Below are positions 1-8,128 of a DNA stretch of 52,136 bases, piece by piece (within the stretch, counting starts at the first letter, position 1; each line of letters begins with the position of its first letter). Origin of the DNA: Armatimonadota bacterium (GTDB lineage Bacteria > Armatimonadota > UBA5829); the NCBI GenBank assembly GCA_039679645.1, contig JBDKUO010000060.1, positions 1 to 52,136 of the forward strand, read 5' to 3'. The translations under genes were made by a program, and so were the position numbers. The notes under the pieces were generated by a model. That model did no database searches and was not told where the DNA came from. It was given only the letters and a program-made list of their open reading frames with translations.

Positions 1-23
1 TTCAAACACATCACTCGTATGAT

Positions 24-148
24 GGGTAAGGATCTCCGAATCCTTACCCAAGAACCAGTGCCGGATCTCCGAATCCGGCTATTCCAGCAAAGGTTACGGG
101 GTTCGGAGACCCCGATTCGGCATTAAGATGACGATTCGGAGATCGTCA
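24..148. repeat. cluster of four REP-like hairpins with a constant loop
   Basis: Four short inverted repeats lie in a row at 24-49, 60-79, 97-114 and 129-148. All carry the same 8-nt loop, TCTCCGAA in the first two and its exact reverse complement TTCGGAGA in the last two. The arms differ each time: GGGTAAGGA/TCCTTACCC, GCCGGA/TCCGGC, CGGGG/CCCCG and TGACGA/TCGTCA, each fully paired. The cluster is intergenic, upstream of the WYL regulator promoter. It resembles bacterial REP/BIME clusters; the family name is unknown to me. Confidence 0.75.
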
Positions 149-210
149 CCTATCAGGCGTTCATGTTTTTGTAACTCGTGCGTTAGCCCTGCAGAACTGA
201 CATTCATGTG

Positions 211-239
211 TTGACAGTTGTCATTATGCCTGCTAGACT
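211..239 (+). promoter_or_regulatory. sigma-A type promoter of the WYL regulator
   Basis: TTGACA at 211-216, a 17-bp spacer and TAGACT at 234-239. The predicted start of transcription is near 246, just before the GAGGTGAG ribosome-binding site at 247-254. This arrangement supports the downstream TTG start at 259 and argues against the ATG at 208, which would lie upstream of the promoter. Confidence 0.7.
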
Positions 240-258
240 GCGACATGAGGTGAGGAAA

Positions 259-1254
259 TTGGCAAAATCCGCTCTGCTGATAAAGACAATAGAATTGATA
301 AAACAGCAACCCGGCATTACAATCAATGGGCTTGCACGTCAACTGGGGCGGTCTGATAGGACAATCTATAGGTGGCTGAGTGAGCTGGCCGTTGAACTCG
401 CCACACCGGTCTACTGCAGTGATGGCGGCTATTTCCTGAACGACCTGTGCTCAGATGACACTCTATATCTTAATGCTGAAGAAATATTGGCTTTGAAAAT
501 GAGTCTTAAGTCCTCGCCGTTCGGCCAAACGTCACCTATCGGCAAGTATGCGCAGTCTGCCTGGAAAAAGATTCGCGACGCTGTTTCATATGACGGATTG
601 GTAGCCGCGCGTGATATGGCGGAAGTCCATCGCGTTCATGTGAACGCGCCTCCCTTTGATATCGGTTCGGACACCCTAGAAAGGTTAGAGACCGGGTTAA
701 ACAAGCATCATCGCCTGCGTGTAATATACTCCTCTCAAAAAAGCAATGCCGATAAGGAATATATGATCGATCCGTATGCGATAGTATTTAGAAAGCACAG
801 TTGGTATATTATTGCAGCGAGCCGCGAACATGGTAAGGTCAGACAGTTCAAACTGGCGCGTTTTCGCAGGGTAGTGGATACAGGTGAGATTTTTGAAGTG
901 CCCAAAGATTTCAATGTCGATGAGTATTTCCGGCTGAGTTGGGAGGCCTGGGCGGGCGGCGAGCCTACTGTGGTCAAGGTCAGGTTTTCTCCAAGAGTCG
1001 CGCGAATGATCACTGAATCAAGGCGGCACCCTACGCAGATCGTTAGGCCTCAACCGGATGGCGCCGTGGTGTATGAGGTGTGCGTTGCAGGGATAGAGGA
1101 AATAGCAATCTGGATAATGGGCTACGGCAAGGACGCCGAAGTCCTGGAACCGAACTCTCTGAAAGAATACATAATGGAGCATGCCAAAGCTGTGCTTGCG
1201 CTTTATTCGGACGCCGAAAAAAAAGTCGAACAATTTGTGGGCGGGCTGACATAG
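259..1254 (+). CDS. WYL-domain transcriptional regulator
   Basis: An N-terminal DeoR/HTH_11-type winged helix covers roughly residues 5-60, including GLARQLGRSDRTIYRWLSEL. It is followed by a WYL domain with the HSWYIIAASR motif near residue 180 and a C-terminal extension typical of the family (usual length 310-340; here 331). WYL regulators bind DNA and sense nucleic-acid or nucleotide ligands; many control DNA-damage or phage-defence genes, but no target is obvious here. The TTG at 259 is chosen because it has a ribosome-binding site and lies just after a consensus promoter. An ATG-initiated form from 208 is possible in frame but would start upstream of the promoter. Function beyond regulator is not known. 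Confidence 0.85.
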   Translation: MAKSALLIKTIELIKQQPGITINGLARQLGRSDRTIYRWLSELAVELATPVYCSDGGYFLNDLCSDDTLYLNAEEILALKMSLKSSPFGQTSPIGKYAQSAWKKIRDAVSYDGLVAARDMAEVHRVHVNAPPFDIGSDTLERLETGLNKHHRLRVIYSSQKSNADKEYMIDPYAIVFRKHSWYIIAASREHGKVRQFKLARFRRVVDTGEIFEVPKDFNVDEYFRLSWEAWAGGEPTVVKVRFSPRVARMITESRRHPTQIVRPQPDGAVVYEVCVAGIEEIAIWIMGYGKDAEVLEPNSLKEYIMEHAKAVLALYSDAEKKVEQFVGGLT

Positions 1255-1309
1255 AATGACAGTCTTATTGGATATAATGCAGAGGTATATTTAATCAGGC
1301 AGGTGTGCA

Positions 1310-1501
1310 ATGAAATATCTTTCAGACGACCTCGTGCAATATCTGCGATCCAATAAGTTGGGGCAAAGACAAAAAGCCTCGATCCGCGAACTTGCTTCGC
1401 AGTGCCGGCAAAAACATGTCAGCATTGCGGAATACACCGATCAATATGTAAAGCGAACACTTAAAATTTCAGATTCCATCAATAGATCACTCAAGACATG
1501 A
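1310..1501 (+). CDS. small protein of unknown function (63 aa)
   Basis: A short ORF 55 bp after the WYL regulator, with a weak ribosome-binding site (AGGCAGGTG) before ATG and a strong hairpin right after the stop. The product is basic, predicted helical and soluble, with no cysteine pairs except one Cys, no signal peptide and no membrane segment. I do not recognise a family. Position and same strand suggest co-transcription with the WYL regulator. It could be a small helical nucleic-acid or partner-binding protein, but that is only a guess. Confidence 0.55.
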   Translation: MKYLSDDLVQYLRSNKLGQRQKASIRELASQCRQKHVSIAEYTDQYVKRTLKISDSINRSLKT

Positions 1502-1502
1502 C

Positions 1503-1536
1503 GCAGAGCCCGAAGAAAATAATCTTCGGGCTCTGC
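1503..1536. terminator. strong hairpin between convergent genes
   Basis: A 14-bp perfect stem (GCAGAGCCCGAAGA / TCTTCGGGCTCTGC) with a 6-nt A/T loop lies between the small plus-strand ORF and the minus-strand surface protein gene. Plus-strand reading has a delayed CACTTTTC tract; it probably acts as a bidirectional terminator. Confidence 0.6.
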
Positions 1537-1573
1537 AGCTATCACTTTTCTACCCTCCTCTATAGTTTGTTCG

Positions 1574-3859
1574 TTAAGGCGAATATGGTACAGTCGGAGT
1601 TGTCGCTGGAGCAGGTTGGCTCGGCGGCACGTTTGGAGTCAGGTATCCGTTATCAGTGAACGTGTTGAAGTCAACGAACGCATAGTTTGCATTGATCTGC
1701 GAAATGACATCAACCAGTTCCTGACAATTGGTCAGACCAACACTTGCCGGCGATGCTCCTCCAAGGACCAGATAAGCGTCATTGAGTACATTTCCTACTT
1801 TTCTACCCTTGTAAATCCCACTGGTTATCGTGAACTTCTCCAGGTCATAGCCGGGTGTTCTAGGCATCAGCCTGCGGTCGTTGTAAGCAATGTTCATCAT
1901 CAGCGCAATAGTCTCACCGGCAAGCGACCCGGCAGGTGTCGTGCTGTAAGGGCTGTCGTAGCTGTAGTCTAACTTTCCGCATGCTCCGGTCTGCGGCAGG
2001 AACATGCAAAGACGCGTTAGAGAGCTGGTTGAGCCGCTGTACGTTATTGTCTTGCCCTTGCCGACGACCATTTTATTGGTAAGTATCGTGCCGTAATAGC
2101 TAAATGTTGCAAAGGCTTGGGGGAATTTGTTGTAAATCATTCCGCCCGGGATGATAGTGTTGTTCGGATCGCAGAAATCGTGCCACCCCTGCTGAGTAAA
2201 CGTCACCGGCAGATAGCAGCGCCTGTTTGGTGTTGTTTCTTTCACACAGAAGTCTACTCGCACATCGCATCCCGGCGGTAGTGTTACCTGGACAGATCCA
2301 CCGGATGCAAGTATGAATGACTTGAGTCCGCTGCAATTCTCGCTGCAGTATGCAATAACCTCCCACGCCTGCGTAGTCGGGTTCGGCAGCGCCGGTGGTG
2401 TGAGTGTATACACACCGGACCTCAGGCCTTCCGATTCCACACTGATCTCCGGAACCTGATAGAGGAAATACCCACTGGGCAGTGGATTGGCATTGACGGA
2501 TGGCGTCGGATATACGAATCCGTCTTTTGCAAGGTCTACGATCGGACTAGGAACGAACTTAGACGTATCCGGGCAGAACAGTCCCCACAGCCGCGAGGGT
2601 TGATGGTTCCAGAAGTAGTTGCAGCCATATACCTGATTGCTAATATCAGGCGGCGGTATGGTTATTACCAGTTCGTGCGGATCCTCAATAGGAGGGAAGT
2701 TGATATTCGGGCACGGCCACACGCTTGTTGCAACTGTTCCAAAATACTCACCCGGCCACGGTGCGAGTTCACCGTCTGCAGGGATTGTGTCGCATTCCGG
2801 CGGATCCGGAGCAGGGTTATCCATCTTGATAACAAGGTCGCTCTCCCACTGGAACGGGCCAAACGAGAACGATCCGTCAGGGTTGGTAACTGTCGGGTTG
2901 ACAAAGGCCGGCGATGGGTTTGTAACAAGCGTCACGCCGTCAGCTTTGTATAAAGCAACGCTCACTCCCCCGATTCCTTCCTGATCCGGCTGGAACGGGC
3001 TGATACACGAAGTCGGAGGGTCAGGCTGAGCCGCACAATTGGGAGTAGGCTCCCACTCCGGAGGGTTGGGTGGATTAGTGTATTGAGGGCTGGTCCAGGG
3101 CCAAGGTGCCTTATCCAGCAGTTTAAAGCCGGCAATATTCACTGGCTGCCAGTTTCCGAAGACGACATCGTCATTTGTGCCCGGTGACAGGTTTACGGTA
3201 ATCGGATTAGTCGCTCCATCAGGCGCAGTCTTGACCCATCCGGGCTGAACTGTTTCTCTGATGAAGTATTGAGTTGTGCCGGTGCAATCGACGGGGACGA
3301 TAAAATAGTCGGTGCATCCGCTATCATCAGTCGTCTTCATATCCACGACAATGCCCAGCGGTTTTTCAACTGTAAACGTCCACCCGGCAAGTCTCGGTTC
3401 GCCGAGGTCTTCGTGGCCGTTTCCATTGAGATCAAGGAATTTGCATATCTTAAATCTGGCTGATGGAGTAACCAAAAAAGCCACTCGCGACTCATCCTCG
3501 ATCTTGCGGGTAAGAGGCGAGCACCAGTTCGAGTAAAATCGAAGGCGTCCATAGTAGCACCCGCAGGGCTGCCCGTCCGGGTTCCAATCGAACGAGTTTA
3601 CAATAGATGTCGGTGCGCATTCATAGTTTTGCGTCACAATCGGCGTCTCACTGGGGTCAAGAATCTCAAATGTGTAAGGCGAACTGCAACTTGTGAGATA
3701 ACTGATTGTCCAGTTGAACGTGATTGAGTGCGCGCCATCGTTGAGCACTGAAGACGGCGGCGCCGGAGTGCGATAGAGACACACTCCCGGTTGGGTCTGT
3801 GCTGTTGTGCATAGAGCCAACAGTGCAAGACATAGCGTGATGAATTTTAAGTATCGCAA
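1574..3859 (-). CDS. secreted SdrD B-like repeat protein
   Basis: The start is a TTG at 3859 with an AAGGGAGAG ribosome-binding site. The resulting N-terminus (basic RYLK, then a hydrophobic stretch ending ALCTTAQT) is a good Sec signal peptide. The 761-aa product contains SdrD B-like/Cna-B type beta-sandwich modules: one with LDLNGNGHEDLGEP (a calcium-binding type loop) and GWTFTVE near residues 150-260, and another with GIGGVSVALYKADG near 300-400. There is much Pro, Asn and Cys. The C-terminal third (YSYDSPYSTTPAG and after) looks like a separate domain I do not recognise. There is no LPXTG, PEP-CTERM or obvious membrane anchor, so it is probably released or non-covalently surface bound. 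Family role: adhesion or surface structure; the specific ligand is unknown. Confidence 0.75.
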   Translation of the reverse strand: MRYLKFITLCLALLALCTTAQTQPGVCLYRTPAPPSSVLNDGAHSITFNWTISYLTSCSSPYTFEILDPSETPIVTQNYECAPTSIVNSFDWNPDGQPCGCYYGRLRFYSNWCSPLTRKIEDESRVAFLVTPSARFKICKFLDLNGNGHEDLGEPRLAGWTFTVEKPLGIVVDMKTTDDSGCTDYFIVPVDCTGTTQYFIRETVQPGWVKTAPDGATNPITVNLSPGTNDDVVFGNWQPVNIAGFKLLDKAPWPWTSPQYTNPPNPPEWEPTPNCAAQPDPPTSCISPFQPDQEGIGGVSVALYKADGVTLVTNPSPAFVNPTVTNPDGSFSFGPFQWESDLVIKMDNPAPDPPECDTIPADGELAPWPGEYFGTVATSVWPCPNINFPPIEDPHELVITIPPPDISNQVYGCNYFWNHQPSRLWGLFCPDTSKFVPSPIVDLAKDGFVYPTPSVNANPLPSGYFLYQVPEISVESEGLRSGVYTLTPPALPNPTTQAWEVIAYCSENCSGLKSFILASGGSVQVTLPPGCDVRVDFCVKETTPNRRCYLPVTFTQQGWHDFCDPNNTIIPGGMIYNKFPQAFATFSYYGTILTNKMVVGKGKTITYSGSTSSLTRLCMFLPQTGACGKLDYSYDSPYSTTPAGSLAGETIALMMNIAYNDRRLMPRTPGYDLEKFTITSGIYKGRKVGNVLNDAYLVLGGASPASVGLTNCQELVDVISQINANYAFVDFNTFTDNGYLTPNVPPSQPAPATTPTVPYSP

Positions 3860-3954
3860 CTTGATCTCTCCCTTCCAAATAGTGTGGAGTTGGGTTTGGC
3901 GGTGCGCTTTTGAGGAAGCTCGCAGCGACCGGCCAATAAATACTGTCTTGGAGG

Positions 3955-3983
3955 CATATACCCAACGACAAATAGGCTGTAAA
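3955..3983 (-). promoter_or_regulatory. candidate promoter of the surface protein gene
   Basis: Read on the minus strand: TTTACA (3983-3978), 17 bp, TATATG (3960-3955), about 95 bp before the TTG start at 3859. The -10 box is weak. Apart from this and the hairpin at 4178-4201, I see nothing else in the 370-bp gap 3860-4232. Confidence 0.35.
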
Positions 3984-4177
3984 CAATCAGTCGCCAATAG
4001 AATTATATATAGTCCTGGCTGTCGATATAGTATCGCAATTAGTGCGAACATTGAGGCTGGCAGCTATATATTACAGACTCAAAAGGCCTGGCGAGCGTGC
4101 TTTATGTGAAGAATACGTGAAGTTGTTTCTTGGTGAGAGCAAATAGTATTATGAGAGACACATTGAGGTGGATATAA

Positions 4178-4201
4178 CCTCCAGGTAGAGATACCTGGAG
4201 G
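4178..4201. repeat. 3'-end palindrome family, copy 1
   Basis: CCTCCAGGTA and TACCTGGAGG arms surround GAGA. The repeat starts 32 nt beyond the stop codon of the minus-strand methyltransferase gene. It is the same family as the hairpins at 5942, 22891, 29991 and 37089. There is no U-tract, so it is not a classical terminator. Confidence 0.7.
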
Positions 4202-4232
4202 AATCAAGACTAAACTTGAAGGGGTAAATTGC

Positions 4233-5135
4233 CTATGCACCACTATCTATTGCCTGTTTTGCAACACCGGCTATTGCCCGAATGTGATCGGGTGTGGTCC
4301 CACAGCATCCACCGATAATATGTGCTCCGGCGCAAATAAGTTCGGTAACGTGCGCGGCCATATTTTCCGGAGTCGCCTTAAAGATAGTCTTACCGTTCTC
4401 GAAAACCGGCTTTCCGGCATTGGCTTGAATCATAATAGGAATATCAGGCAAGGCTTCACGAATCTGCCTGGCGATCTCTACCATATCTTCAATGCCGTTG
4501 CCGCAGTTTGCACCGACTACATCAGCGCCTGCCTCAGCTACCGCCTTTGCCGCATCAGCGGGTGTCGCTCCCATCATAGTCCTAAAACCGCGAGCACCCG
4601 GCTCAAATGTGAAAGTGCAGATGACAGGCAAGTCGGTATTTTCCTTTGCGGCTTTTACGGCTTGAGCTGCCTCGATCGCAGACATCATCGTCTCAATACA
4701 AAGGGCATCCGCTCCGCCTTCTGCGAGAGCAATGACCTGCTCTTTGAACGCGTTATAGAGGTCGTCGTTGGATGCATTGCCGCCCTCGTCGTAAGGGATC
4801 TGCCCGGTGGGACCTACAGATGCGGCCACGTAGCCCTTTTCTCCCATAGCCCCTTTCGCTATCCTAGCGGCAGCTATGTTCATCTCGGCGACTCTATCCT
4901 CAAGCCCGAACTCTTTCTGCTTATAACTTGTGCCGCCGAATGAGTTGGTCTCGATGATGTCACTTCCTGCCGCTATATATGACTCGGCAATGGCTTTAAC
5001 TATATCAGGATGCGTGACGGACCACAACTCGGGCGATTCACCAGGCTTCAGACCTTTTGCCTGTAAAAATGTGCCCATCGCGCCGTCTGAGATCAGTATT
5101 TCACCTGCGGCGATTCTCTCAAGCAGTCTTTTCAT
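4233..5135 (-). CDS. homocysteine S-methyltransferase family protein
   Basis: A single (beta/alpha)8 homocysteine-binding domain of 300 aa, the family's usual length. It resembles the N-terminal module of MetH and BHMT. The three zinc-binding cysteines are visible: Cys211 in GANCGNG and Cys277-Cys278 in GGCCGTT. The N-terminal DGAMGT motif (residues 18-22) and ETNSFGG are typical. It transfers a methyl group to homocysteine to make methionine; the methyl donor cannot be told, and no cobalamin or folate domain is attached, so a partner protein or a simple methyl donor is needed. Start: ATG at 5135 preceded by GGAGGGACGAG; upstream in-frame codons lack a ribosome-binding site. It follows the SGNH hydrolase gene by about 100 bp on the same strand. 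Confidence 0.85.
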   Translation of the reverse strand: MKRLLERIAAGEILISDGAMGTFLQAKGLKPGESPELWSVTHPDIVKAIAESYIAAGSDIIETNSFGGTSYKQKEFGLEDRVAEMNIAAARIAKGAMGEKGYVAASVGPTGQIPYDEGGNASNDDLYNAFKEQVIALAEGGADALCIETMMSAIEAAQAVKAAKENTDLPVICTFTFEPGARGFRTMMGATPADAAKAVAEAGADVVGANCGNGIEDMVEIARQIREALPDIPIMIQANAGKPVFENGKTIFKATPENMAAHVTELICAGAHIIGGCCGTTPDHIRAIAGVAKQAIDSGA

Positions 5136-5237
5136 CTCGTCCCTCCGATATCCTGATATTTTTCTTCTTCTGCTTTCCAAGCACCGATTATGTGTTTAAG
5201 CCAATCAAACAATCCCATTTATACATCCTCAAGGATG

Positions 5238-5864
5238 TTAGAGTATCCCCAACTCCTCCACAGTATCCAGCCACTGCCTCGCTATCAAAGCATGACCATA
5301 TAGCGTGGGATGAACACCATCCGCCGCCCAATATTGAGGCTCCCTCCGGCATATGGCCTGAGCAAATATTCCATCCAGCGGTATCAGAACTGCCTTAAAT
5401 TCCCTGGCAAGATTTCGAACCACTTGAATCTTGGGGTCCAGGTCTTCGCGCCAGGCTAGACGGTCTTGAGGATAAGGCAGCACGAACGGATCCATCATAA
5501 CAATAAGAGCATCGGTGTTTTCGCGCGTGCGAGTAAGTATATCACGGTAGCCCTGCTCGAACAAATCGGCAGACGTCGGATCATTGCTGTCATAACGGCG
5601 CCAGGTATCGTTGATCCCGATCAGTATGGAGACCACATCTGGTTTGATATCTATGCAGTCTTCCTGCCAGCGCTCCTGAAGGTCTCTGACTCTGTTACCA
5701 CTGATACCCCGGTTTACAAAAACTACTCTATCTTCAGGATATTTAGCCCCATATGCCGCGGCTATCATCATAGGATAACCCGGGCCGAGATCGGCTGGGT
5801 TATTATAATCTCTTCCGCAATCTGTTGTGCTATCTCCCTGAAACAATACTATCGTGTCTTTCAT
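5238..5864 (-). CDS. SGNH/GDSL-family hydrolase
   Basis: A 208-aa esterase-type protein with all four SGNH blocks: GDS with Ser12 (FQGDSTTD), GISG with the oxyanion glycine (NRGISGNR), GIND (IGINDTW) and the C-terminal DGVH with Asp182 and His185. No signal peptide, so probably cytoplasmic. Family members deacetylate sugars or cleave acyl or aryl esters. Lying downstream of a CUT1 sugar transporter on the same strand, it may remove acyl groups from an imported oligosaccharide; this is inference from context. Confidence 0.85.
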   Translation of the reverse strand: MKDTIVLFQGDSTTDCGRDYNNPADLGPGYPMMIAAAYGAKYPEDRVVFVNRGISGNRVRDLQERWQEDCIDIKPDVVSILIGINDTWRRYDSNDPTSADLFEQGYRDILTRTRENTDALIVMMDPFVLPYPQDRLAWREDLDPKIQVVRNLAREFKAVLIPLDGIFAQAICRREPQYWAADGVHPTLYGHALIARQWLDTVEELGIL

Positions 5865-5941
5865 AGCTTAATCCCTTGCTTATATAGTTCTGAGCGTGCG
5901 TATTATTACGCCCATAAGGTTGTTAAGCGTTCTTATCAAAA

Positions 5942-5971
5942 ATCCCTCCAGGCAAGATACACTGGAGGGAT
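5942..5971. repeat. 3'-end palindrome family, copy 2
   Basis: The arms are ATCCCTCCAG and CTGGAGGGAT around GCAAGATACA. It is 69 nt after the stop of the permease gene, directly after a second, unrelated hairpin. Confidence 0.7.
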
Positions 5972-5974
5972 ACT

Positions 5975-6012
5975 AAATGCCGAGCGCTTACATTGCTAAA
6001 CGCCCGGCATTC
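5975..6012 (-). terminator. probable terminator of the ABC transporter operon
   Basis: On the minus strand AATGCCGGGCG pairs with CGCTCGGCATT (one bulge each side) about 30 nt after the permease stop codon, and is followed by a short TTTAGT. It is a moderate intrinsic terminator. Confidence 0.5.
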
Positions 6013-6039
6013 ATAAACTGAAAAAACGCTTCCGTCGAC

Positions 6040-6918
6040 CTACCTGCCGCCAAAGCCCGACATCTTGATTCCTTCGACGAAGTATCTCTGGTTGAATACA
6101 AACAAGAGGATAACAGGGATAACAACCATCATTGATGTGGCCATCATCTGAGTGTAATTGGTTAAGTTCATTCCAATAAAATAAGTAAGGCCGATTGGAA
6201 TGGTACGCAACTGCTCTGATATCGTGACAACTAAAGGCCACATGAAATTACCCCATGACCCCATGAAAGTGAAGGTTGTTATAGTGGCAATAGCTGGTTT
6301 TGAAAGAGGCACTACAACATTGCGCAAAATTCCGATGTACCCGCAGCCATCTATCTTCGCCGCATCCTCAAGCTCGCCGGGCAAACTCATAAAAAACTGC
6401 CTGAGCATAAACGTTCCGCCTGCGCTGAAAATGCCTGGAATAATCAATGATGAGTATGTATTGATAAGGCCCAGATGTTTAAATATTACAAAGACAGGGA
6501 TCATAGTGACTGATCCGGGGATCATCATAGTCGCCAGATAAGCCAGGAAGAGCCTGTCTCTACCCGGAAAGCGAAGCCTCGCAAACGAGAACGCAGCCAT
6601 TATACTGGTTGAAACCTGACCCACGGTTACGCATACGGCAACGAATATGCTGTTAAGATAAAGTCTCGGCAGATTGATAGCATTCCATGCATCCGGATAG
6701 TTTCCCCACCATGCTCTGACCAGCTTTCCATCAACCATTGTATCGTGCCAGAAAAAGTGGGCGGGAAGCCATTGGATCCCACCCGCAGTTGAGAAAACCT
6801 CCCCAGGCTGCTTGATCGACGTACTCAACATCCACAAGAATGGAATGGCCATAGTGATGGCGCCTAAAGTCAAAATAACATACAAGATAATTTTAGTGCC
6901 TAGTCCCAGCTTATTCAT
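6040..6918 (-). CDS. CUT1 sugar ABC transporter permease (MalG type)
   Basis: A 292-aa integral membrane protein with six predicted helices, the first at residues 10-32. The EAA loop that contacts the ATPase is visible as EDAAKIDGCGYIGILRNVVVP. The length is normal for MalG/LacG-type permeases. Its start overlaps the end of the upstream permease by 8 bp, showing translational coupling. Together with the upstream permease and binding protein it imports a sugar or oligosaccharide; the substrate is unknown. No ATPase gene lies in the operon, so a shared MsmX/UgpC-like ATPase elsewhere is expected. Confidence 0.9.
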   Translation of the reverse strand: MNKLGLGTKIILYVILTLGAITMAIPFLWMLSTSIKQPGEVFSTAGGIQWLPAHFFWHDTMVDGKLVRAWWGNYPDAWNAINLPRLYLNSIFVAVCVTVGQVSTSIMAAFSFARLRFPGRDRLFLAYLATMMIPGSVTMIPVFVIFKHLGLINTYSSLIIPGIFSAGGTFMLRQFFMSLPGELEDAAKIDGCGYIGILRNVVVPLSKPAIATITTFTFMGSWGNFMWPLVVTISEQLRTIPIGLTYFIGMNLTNYTQMMATSMMVVIPVILLFVFNQRYFVEGIKMSGFGGR

Positions 6919-8128
6919 AGTTCACCAACTGCCCGCCTATTTTCCAGGTTATCATAGTCAATATGAACACCACGATAAAGATAAACCATGATATGGCAGA
7001 TGCATATCCCATGTTGAAATTTTCAAAAGCGGTGGTGTAAAGATAATACTCGAGGGTTGTCGTGCTGCCGACCGGCCCACCTCCGGTCATTATTTTAGCC
7101 ATCATGAATCCACCCTGGAAACCTCCGATAATACCCATGATAAGGTTGTAAAATGTTGTCGGACTTATCATAGGCCAGGTTACAGACCAGAACTTCTTCC
7201 AACCACCGGCACCATCTATTTCAGCCGCCTCATACATAGACCTCGGGACTCCCTGCAGCGCCGCCAGATAAAGAATCATGCCGAAACCGCCGATGCCGCC
7301 CCAAATACCCATAAATATCAGAGAGGGTTTTGCCAGACTCACCTCACCAAGCCAATTAGGCGGAGTACCCATAAAATTGCCGATCGATCTAAATATGACA
7401 TTCCAGGACATAGCAATCAGAATGTAAACCGCTGCTCCCGCAATAACTACGAGAGTCTTATAAAGTGACTCATGCCAGTAAATTTTCAGCTTTTCACATA
7501 TCCAAAGCAAAAGACCAAGCACAGCCGCTATCGCGCCTATGATCAGCAGGCCGAGCACTACTGCACACAAGAGTGTAAAGAGCAGGGCAAGCGGCTTAGA
7601 GGCATAGATTACGCTGCCGGCATTGCGAATAAACTGGTTCAAGAGTCCGACTTCGGAGTTGAAGAGGTACTTCCATAAGATCAACAGCGCCACACCGGCG
7701 GAGACCGACGGAAGGAAGTATATAGTCCTGAAAAACACTACTCCTTTGATCTTCTGGTTGAGCATCAGTGCGAGTATCAGATTGCCGGCCATACCCAGAG
7801 GAATGCCGATCATGAAGAAGACGGTGTTGTAGAGATATTGCCAGAAAAACGGGTCGTTTGCGACCAGGTGGCCGCTGTCATGACGAAACCACAACAAACT
7901 CCTAAAGTTATCCAGCCCGATCCACACCGGCTTCGAGAAGATGTTCCAGTATGTAAAGGCCATATATAGCGACACTAATACCGGGATCGCAGTAAATATG
8001 GCAAACCCGATGAAATTGGGCATCAGAAAACCATAAGCCGCAACAGTTTCGCGAAAAGCATTACCCGACCAGTTTATCTTCGATCTTTTCTTTGGTTCGT
8101 TTTTCTTAGGCACTGCAGAACCTCTCAT
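6911..8128 (-). CDS. CUT1 sugar ABC transporter permease (MalF type), enlarged
   Basis: A 405-aa membrane protein, about 100 aa longer than the usual 290-310. A basic N-terminus precedes a first helix near residue 30-55. The EAA motif is EAAEIDGAGGWKKFWSVTWP. The extra length comes from an internal block near residues 180-270 with two added hydrophobic helices (LALLFTLLCAVVLGLLIIGA and a later TLVVIAGAAVYILIAM). It resembles the longer MalF variants, though the insert is not the periplasmic P2 loop of E. coli MalF. It overlaps the binding-protein gene by 4 bp (ATGA) and the next permease by 8 bp. Confidence 0.88.
   Translation of the reverse strand: MRGSAVPKKNEPKKRSKINWSGNAFRETVAAYGFLMPNFIGFAIFTAIPVLVSLYMAFTYWNIFSKPVWIGLDNFRSLLWFRHDSGHLVANDPFFWQYLYNTVFFMIGIPLGMAGNLILALMLNQKIKGVVFFRTIYFLPSVSAGVALLILWKYLFNSEVGLLNQFIRNAGSVIYASKPLALLFTLLCAVVLGLLIIGAIAAVLGLLLWICEKLKIYWHESLYKTLVVIAGAAVYILIAMSWNVIFRSIGNFMGTPPNWLGEVSLAKPSLIFMGIWGGIGGFGMILYLAALQGVPRSMYEAAEIDGAGGWKKFWSVTWPMISPTTFYNLIMGIIGGFQGGFMMAKIMTGGGPVGSTTTLEYYLYTTAFENFNMGYASAISWFIFIVVFILTMITWKIGGQLVNYE

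Noticed and set aside
24-148. CRISPR array
   Set aside because: The units are inverted repeats with changing arms, not direct repeats with spacers, and no cas genes are present.
5136-5237. methionine or cobalamin riboswitch before the homocysteine methyltransferase gene
   Set aside because: None of the conserved blocks of SAM, SAH or cobalamin classes is present.
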